From positions 3,410,001 through 3,474,000 of the forward strand of contig NZ_JADBGF010000001.1 of assembly GCF_014873495.1 (NCBI RefSeq): 64,000 bases of DNA, read 5' to 3'. This DNA comes from Streptomyces stelliscabiei. GTDB taxonomy: Bacteria > Actinomycetota > Actinomycetes > Streptomycetales > Streptomycetaceae. Position numbers and translations under genes: made by a program. Under the pieces are notes generated by a model. The model was not told the DNA's origin. It saw nothing but the letters and a program-made list of their open reading frames with translations, and did no database searches. Shown here piece after piece: positions 59,326 to 64,000 of the stretch (position 1 is its first letter; each line of letters opens with the position of its first letter).

Positions 59326-59886
59326 TCAGGGCGTCTTGATGAGCGTGTGGATCGCCCGGCCGAACTCGTCGGGGTCGGCGTCGTCGCCCATGGCCAGGCG
59401 CAGGGTGTATCCGGTGAGGAGGGCCAGGAGCACGTTCGCCGCGCCGGTGGCGTGCGGGTCGTCGGAGAGTCCGTGCCCGGTGCGTTCGTCGCGGATGAGG
59501 TCGGCGGCCTTCGCGTGGGCGGTGGCCAGGTGGCGGCGGACCTGTTCCGCCAGGCTCGGGGAGACGGCCGCCTCGCCCCAGATCTGTGCCATGAGCCGCG
59601 CGTGCTCCCGCCCGTCACCCGTGCCGTGGACACGCTCCGGCGACGCGGACAGGTCCGGCGAGGTGACGTGGTCCAGCGCCCGGTGGATGGTGTCCTCGCA
59701 CACCGCCTGCACGAGGTGGTCCTTGCTCGGGAAGTAGCTGTAGATCGCCCCGCTCGACAGTCGGGACCGCGCGACGATGTCGCCGGTGGAGGCCCGCACG
59801 AACCCCTTCTCGGCGAACACGGAGCGGGCGGCGTCCAGGATCTGCCGGCGCCGGGCGTTTCGATGGGCCTCGGTGACCTTCGGCAT
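59326..59886 (-). CDS. TetR family regulator next to the MMPL transporter
   Basis: About 186 residues from ATG 59886. HTH: RRRQILDAARSVFAEKGFVRASTGDIVARSRLSSGAIYSYFPSKDHLVQAVCEDTI, the classic TetR signature with IYSYFPSKDHL. The C-terminal domain is helical (LAEQVRRHLATAHAKAADLIRDE, VLLALLTGYTLRLAMGDD). Unlike the other two TetR proteins here, it belongs to a different subgroup. It follows the MMPL gene by about 115 bp on the same strand and probably represses that transporter operon. Confidence 0.9.
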   Translation of the reverse strand: MPKVTEAHRNARRRQILDAARSVFAEKGFVRASTGDIVARSRLSSGAIYSYFPSKDHLVQAVCEDTIHRALDHVTSPDLSASPERVHGTGDGREHARLMAQIWGEAAVSPSLAEQVRRHLATAHAKAADLIRDERTGHGLSDDPHATGAANVLLALLTGYTLRLAMGDDADPDEFGRAIHTLIKTP

Positions 59887-60001
59887 GGGCGGGCGGCCTT
59901 TCGTCGTCGTGGACGCGTGGGTTCTTCGCTGATCACGAGGCGCTCGGGTCCGGGGCCTCCTACGGCCCCGGACCCGAGTCGCGCCGCCCGGCCGCGGACC
60001 G

Positions 60002-62218
60002 TCAGGCGACGGGTGCGGAGGTCTTGTCCGGAGCCTCCGGAGCCTGAGCGGGTGCGGGATCGGGGGCGGGGGCGGGGGCGGTGGAGTGTTCCATCCGGTC
60101 GAGGCGCAGCGCGCGGTGCAGGGCGCGCAGGGGGGACGGGGCCCACCAGTTGGCGGCGCCGAGGAGGGCCATGAGGGAGGGGACGAGGAAGGCGCGGACC
60201 ACGGTCGCGTCGACGAGGACGGCGAACGCCGCGCCCAGGCCCAGTTCCTGGATGAACACCAGCCGGGACATCGCCAGCGCGCCCACCGGCACACAGAACA
60301 GGACGGCCGCCGAGGTCACGATCCCCCCGGTGCGGGCCAGCCCCTGGGCCACCGCCTCACGGTTGTCCAGGCCCTGCGCCCGGGCCTCCTTGATCCGGCT
60401 CAGCAGGAAGACGTTGTAGTCCGTGGAGAGTCCGAAGGCGAGCGCGAAGACCAGGACGGGCGTGGTGGCCTCCAGCCCTGTCTGCGCGGAGAATCCGAGA
60501 TTGCCGTCCTGGAAGACCCACACCAGGAAGCCGAACGCGGCGCCGGTGGACAGCAGGTTCATCAGCAGGGCCTTCAGCGGCAGCACCACCGAGCCGGAGA
60601 AGGCGAAGAGCAGCAGCAGGGTGACACCGACCAGGATGCCGCCGGCCAGGGGCAGGCTGTCGCCGATGCTCTGACGCTGCGCCAGGAAGTCCGCCGTCCG
60701 GCCGGTGTAGCGGGCTGAGTAGGGGGCGGCCAGGTCCTGGACGGCGTCGACGGCGTCCAGGGACGTGTCGGCCAGGGGGTCCTCGGTGAGGACGGCGTCG
60801 ATCTCCCAGTGCCGGTCGTCCAGTTCGACGGGGGTGCCCACCGCCTCGACGCCGGGTACGGCGCCGATCCGTTCCGTGTAGTCACCGAGCCGGGAGGTGT
60901 CCGGGGCGCCGCCGGTCTCCAGGACGATCTGCAGGGGTGAGGTGGCCCGGGAGTCGTACTCCTCGTCGAGCACCGCGGCCACCTTGCCCGCGCTGGTCTC
61001 CTCGGGCAGGAGCGTGGGGTCCACGCCGGTGAAGCGGACGCCCAGCAGCGGCGAGGCGATCACCAGCAGCACGGCCGTGGCCAGCAGCGCGAACACCGCC
61101 GGGCGGCGCATCACGGTCTGCGCCAGGCGGTACCAGCGCCCTTCGGTGGCCCCCGCGGCACCGGCCGTACGCTGCCAGCCGCGCGGGGCGAGGGAGTTGA
61201 CCCGCCTGCCCAGGACGGCCAGCAGCGGGGGCAGCCCTAGCAGGGCGAACAGCGCGGCGGACACCACGGTGATGACGCCGGCCAGCCCCATGGACCGCAG
61301 ATACGGCTGCGGGAACGCGGTCAGCGCGGCGAGTGCCGCGGCCACCGTGAGGGCGCTGAACAGAACGGTGCGGCCCGCGGTGGCGACGGTGCGCAGCACC
61401 GCCTCCGCGCCCGGTCCCCGCTCCGCCAGTTCCTCGCGGTAGCGGGAGACGAGCAGCAGGCCGAAGTCGATGGACAGGCCGAGCCCCAGGGCGAAGGCGA
61501 GGCTCATGGCGCCGGTGGAGACGTTCATGAACTCGGTGGCGACGCGCAGGCCCGCCATGGTGAGCAGCAGCGAGACGATGCCGCCCAGCAGGGGGATCAG
61601 GGCGGCGACCAGCCCTCGGAAGACCAGGAAGAGGACCACCAGGATCACCGGGGTGGCGAGGAGTTCGGCCTGGGTCAGGTCGGTGTCCGAGACCTCGGCG
61701 ACCTGGACGTGGCCGGGAGTGGCGCCGCCGAGCCAGGTGCGGCCGCGCAGGGCGGGATCGTCCTCGATGGCCTTCTGCAGCTCCGCCTCGGCCCGTACGC
61801 TCTCGGCGTCCGTCAGGGACCCCACGGAGCCCACGACCACGGTGCTGCGCCCGTCACGGGCGATGAGCGCGGCGCCGTCGGGGGAGGTGTAGTCCACGAC
61901 CGACTCGACCTCGGGGCGGGAGCGCAGCAGCGCCACGGCGGCGGTGACCGCCTCCGGCGGGGCGGTGGTGGCCTCGACCCGCTCGTCGGTGCGTACCAGC
62001 AGGACGTGGCCCTGCTGGGGGTCGCTGCCCGTGGCCCGTTCGATGATCTCGCGGGCCGCGACGTTGCCGCCGCCCGGGTCGTCGTAGTCCGAGAGGCCGT
62101 TGGAGAGTTTCTCCGCCACGGTGCCGCCGTAGACCGTGGCCAGGGCGGTGACCAGGAGGGACAGGAGAAGTACGGCGATCCTTCGGCGGTGAAGGGCCGA
62201 GCCCAGAGCGGAGAACAT
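60002..62218 (-). CDS. MMPL family RND-type transporter
   Basis: About 738 residues from ATG 62218 with GGAAGGAA just upstream. Twelve membrane helices in two halves: first helix RRRIAVLLLSLLVTALATVYGG, a soluble loop (NVAAREIIERATGSDPQQGHVLLVRTDE), then TDLTQAELLATPVILVVLFLVFRGLVAALIPLLGGIVSLLLTM and the family motif ALGLGLSIDFGLLLVSRYREE. The second half repeats this, with VFALAFGLSTDYNVFLLSRIKEAR. The Asp residues in SIDF and STDY are the proton-relay positions. Family members export lipids or polyketide-type products. The C-terminal tail is Pro/Ala-rich. Divergent from a FAD monooxygenase gene. Confidence 0.93.
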   Translation of the reverse strand: MFSALGSALHRRRIAVLLLSLLVTALATVYGGTVAEKLSNGLSDYDDPGGGNVAAREIIERATGSDPQQGHVLLVRTDERVEATTAPPEAVTAAVALLRSRPEVESVVDYTSPDGAALIARDGRSTVVVGSVGSLTDAESVRAEAELQKAIEDDPALRGRTWLGGATPGHVQVAEVSDTDLTQAELLATPVILVVLFLVFRGLVAALIPLLGGIVSLLLTMAGLRVATEFMNVSTGAMSLAFALGLGLSIDFGLLLVSRYREELAERGPGAEAVLRTVATAGRTVLFSALTVAAALAALTAFPQPYLRSMGLAGVITVVSAALFALLGLPPLLAVLGRRVNSLAPRGWQRTAGAAGATEGRWYRLAQTVMRRPAVFALLATAVLLVIASPLLGVRFTGVDPTLLPEETSAGKVAAVLDEEYDSRATSPLQIVLETGGAPDTSRLGDYTERIGAVPGVEAVGTPVELDDRHWEIDAVLTEDPLADTSLDAVDAVQDLAAPYSARYTGRTADFLAQRQSIGDSLPLAGGILVGVTLLLLFAFSGSVVLPLKALLMNLLSTGAAFGFLVWVFQDGNLGFSAQTGLEATTPVLVFALAFGLSTDYNVFLLSRIKEARAQGLDNREAVAQGLARTGGIVTSAAVLFCVPVGALAMSRLVFIQELGLGAAFAVLVDATVVRAFLVPSLMALLGAANWWAPSPLRALHRALRLDRMEHSTAPAPAPDPAPAQAPEAPDKTSAPVA

Positions 62219-62907
62219 GTTTCCTTCCTTCTTCCTCCCGCCTGCGGGCCGTGATCCGCAGGGCCGTGGAGGATGCGCTGGCTGCCCGGGACGGGCTGGT
62301 GGGGGGCACGCGGGCGGGCGCGGTGTCCGCATCGGCCGGGACGCTCCCGCCGACCGTCACGCGCGACGGCCAGCATCGGGCACGGCGCTGTATTCCCACT
62401 GAAGCCCGGGCGCCAGGCCTCGTGGGCCACGTGCGGCAGCCCTGCGGGCCGGGTCCGGCAGTCCCGTGCGCCAGGGTCCGGCAGCCCTGTGGGCCGGGTC
62501 CGGCAGTCCCGTGCGCCAGGGTCCGGCAGCCCTGCGGGCCGGGTGCGGCAGTCCCGTGCGCCAAGGTCCGGCAGCCCTGCGGGCCGGGTGCGGCAGTCCC
62601 GTGCGCCAGGTGCGGCGGCCCTGTGCGCCAGGTGCGGCGGCCCCGTGGGCGCGCGCGGCGGCGAAGGACGCAAGACCGGCTTTAGGAGGCGCCCGAAGCA
62701 TGGCGGCGCCGCGTACGACGAGCCTCGGCCGGGACCGCCCCGTGTCCGGCCGGCCCGCACCACGGCGCGGTGCGGCTCCGCCCGGGAGTGCCCCGGGCGG
62801 AGCCGTCGGGGAGGCAGCCGACGGGGCGCGACACCGTCAGGGCTTCCCCCTGGGCCGTGAGGCCGACTTCTCCCCGACGAGGGGCCGACGTGCAGGAGGG
62901 ACAGCCC
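62219..62907. other. Gene-free 690-bp region containing tandem repeats
   Basis: No supportable gene. Open frames here are low-complexity products of the 45-bp repeat (for example RQPCGPGPAVPCAR units) with no ribosome sites. It must hold the divergent promoters of the MMPL and monooxygenase genes. Confidence 0.65.
62437..62650. repeat. 45-bp tandem repeat array, four units plus decayed copies
   Basis: CAGCCCTG begins at 62437, 62482, 62527 and 62572, exactly 45 bp apart. Each unit itself contains two similar 22-23 bp halves (cagccctgcgggccgg and cagtcccgtgcgccag). Units differ at a few bases, and degenerate copies continue to about 62650. There are no spacers, so it is not a CRISPR array. 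Confidence 0.88.
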
Positions 62908-64000
62908 GTGACGGGATCTGACAGGGCCAGGCCGGCCGGGAACGCGGCGGTGCACACCCAGGTGTGCATCATCGGCGGCGGACCGGCGGGGATGACACTC
63001 GGCCTCGAACTGGCCCGCCGCTCGGTCGAGGTCGTCGTCGTGGAACAGAGCGGCCACTTCGACCGCTCCTTCCGCGGTGAGTCGATCTCACCCGACTCGG
63101 TGTGGCTGCTGGAACGTCTGGGGATCCTGGACAAGGTCCGGGACCAGACCCTGGAAACCCGCCGGATGCAGATCATGGACGGCGGCCGGGTGGTGCTGGA
63201 CGCCGACTTCTCCGCGTTCGACCAGCCGTGCCGCTACCCGATGGAGCTTCCGCAGCCCCCGCTGCTGACGGCGCTGGCCGAGGAGGGTGCCTCGCTTCCG
63301 GGGTTCACCCTGCTGCGGCGGAGCACCGCGGTGGAACTGCTGCGGGACGGCGAGGCGGTGACCGGCGCCCGGGTCCGGGGCCCCGACGGGGAGGTCGAGG
63401 TGCGGGCCGCGCTGACGGTGGGCGCGGACGGCCGGTTCAGCAAGGTGCGCCAGATGGCGGGCCTGCCGTTCGAGAAGATCCCGCTGGAGCGGGACTTCGT
63501 CTGGTTCAAGGTGCCGGTGCCCGAGGCCTGGGACCCGCACACCTACCGGGTACGGATCCGGGGGAACCGCCACGGCCTGTTCATCCCCACCGTGCCCGAC
63601 CTGGTACGGGTCGGCTTCAACATCCCCAAGGGCGGCCTGCGGGAGATGCGGGGGCAGGGCCTGCCCGCGCTGTACGAGCGGATCGACGAGCTGGCCCCCG
63701 AGATCTCCCAGGAGGTGCGGGAGTCCGTCACCGGCTGGTCCGACACCTCCATGCTGGACATCTTCACCACGGTCGTGTCCCGCTGGTCCATGCCCGGCCT
63801 GGTGCTGATCGGCGACGCGGCGCACACGCTGACACCGGTGCTCGGGCAGGGCGTGAACCACGCCATCACCGACGCCGTGATGCTCGCACCCCTGGTGGCT
63901 CCCGTCCTGCGGGGCTCGGGTGACCACCGGTCGGCGCTGCTGAGGGCCACCGAGCGTTTCCAGCACGAGCGGGAGCAGGCCGTGGCCCGCTCCCGTGACC
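62908..64000 (+). CDS. FAD-dependent monooxygenase (PHBH-like), 3' truncated
   Basis: Starts at GTG 62908 with AGGAGGG 7 nt upstream, and the frame is open to the window end (364 codons). FAD motifs: VCIIGGGPAGMTLGLELARRSVEVVVVEQ (dinucleotide fold), FRGESISPDSVWLLERLGIL, LTVGADGRFSKVR (DG motif) and LVLIGDAAHTLTPVLGQGVNHAITDAVMLA (GD motif). These three together define class A flavoprotein hydroxylases, which hydroxylate aromatic or polyketide rings using NAD(P)H and oxygen. The position opposite an MMPL exporter and beside TetR genes fits the edge of a biosynthetic cluster continuing to the right. Confidence 0.88.
   Translation, partial: MTGSDRARPAGNAAVHTQVCIIGGGPAGMTLGLELARRSVEVVVVEQSGHFDRSFRGESISPDSVWLLERLGILDKVRDQTLETRRMQIMDGGRVVLDADFSAFDQPCRYPMELPQPPLLTALAEEGASLPGFTLLRRSTAVELLRDGEAVTGARVRGPDGEVEVRAALTVGADGRFSKVRQMAGLPFEKIPLERDFVWFKVPVPEAWDPHTYRVRIRGNRHGLFIPTVPDLVRVGFNIPKGGLREMRGQGLPALYERIDELAPEISQEVRESVTGWSDTSMLDIFTTVVSRWSMPGLVLIGDAAHTLTPVLGQGVNHAITDAVMLAPLVAPVLRGSGDHRSALLRATERFQHEREQAVARSRD

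Noticed and set aside
62437-62650. Possible CRISPR array
   Set aside because: Units are directly adjacent with no unique spacers, and no cas genes are present.
62251-62860. Repeat-encoded ORFs with a 15-residue period (RQPCGPGPAVPCAR type)
   Set aside because: A 45-bp tandem repeat is open in several frames on both strands; no start signals, so treated as DNA repeat only.

Overview
The window is chromosomal DNA of a Streptomyces or very close relative. GC content is very high throughout, genes are densely packed with many 4-base ATGA/GTGA overlaps, and the content is typical: a SARP regulator, an Mbl-type actin homologue, the malonate gene set matR-matC-matB, a DUF3367/AftD-like envelope locus and an FxSxx-COOH peptide system. 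From memory, MatB and Mbl correspond to the S. coelicolor SCO2444/SCO2451 neighbourhood. No rRNA, tRNA, CRISPR array or insertion sequence was found. Most long overlapping open frames are GC-rich shadows.

Region by region. 1-7.8 kb: the end of a MAB_1171c-type membrane protein, a lipoprotein and two secreted I36 protease-inhibitor-like proteins reading leftward, then a SARP/NB-ARC/TPR regulator and an AraC regulator. The AraC gene is preceded by 11-bp-spaced direct repeats that look like a SARP binding site. 7.8-9.5 kb: an SMP-30 lactonase with its IclR regulator. 10-23.5 kb: an envelope glycan locus (PucR regulator, DUF2613 small membrane protein, DUF3068 protein, GT4 glycosyltransferase, methyltransferases, giant DUF3367 arabinofuranosyltransferase-like protein, condensation-fold acyltransferase, EamA transporter, Trm112-like protein, FkbM methyltransferase). 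It resembles the mycobacterial Rv0224c-Rv0236A region. 23.5-33.2 kb: a MEDS-STAS/HATPase pair, a LuxR-type STAND regulator, an ATP-grasp enzyme, a DUF3152 putative metalloprotease, a MerR-PP2C fusion, and an AbiEii-like nucleotidyltransferase with an unknown partner. 33.3-38.6 kb: malonate uptake and activation with a two-operator control region and a fused carboxyltransferase. 38.8 kb: mbl.

40-50.5 kb is the most unusual part. A SLOG-like protein and a SLATT/DUF4231 2TM protein lie beside a complete FxSxx-COOH RiPP operon: a 59-residue precursor ending FTSSI, the FxsB radical SAM cyclophane synthase, an AAC(3)-type acetyltransferase, TIR-like FxsC, and the ParA/TIR/NB-ARC/TPR protein FxsT. 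FxsC and FxsT form one uninterrupted reading frame next to a C7 run. The combination looks like a peptide-linked signalling or conflict system.

50.5-64 kb: an alpha/beta hydrolase, a Tat-exported ketosteroid-dehydrogenase-like flavoprotein, a GNAT, a cyclase with divergent LysR, an efflux MFS with divergent TetR and paired operators, two more TetR genes with an MMPL transporter, a 45-bp tandem repeat region, and the start of an FAD monooxygenase that runs off the window. The TetR/MMPL/monooxygenase end may border a secondary-metabolite cluster.
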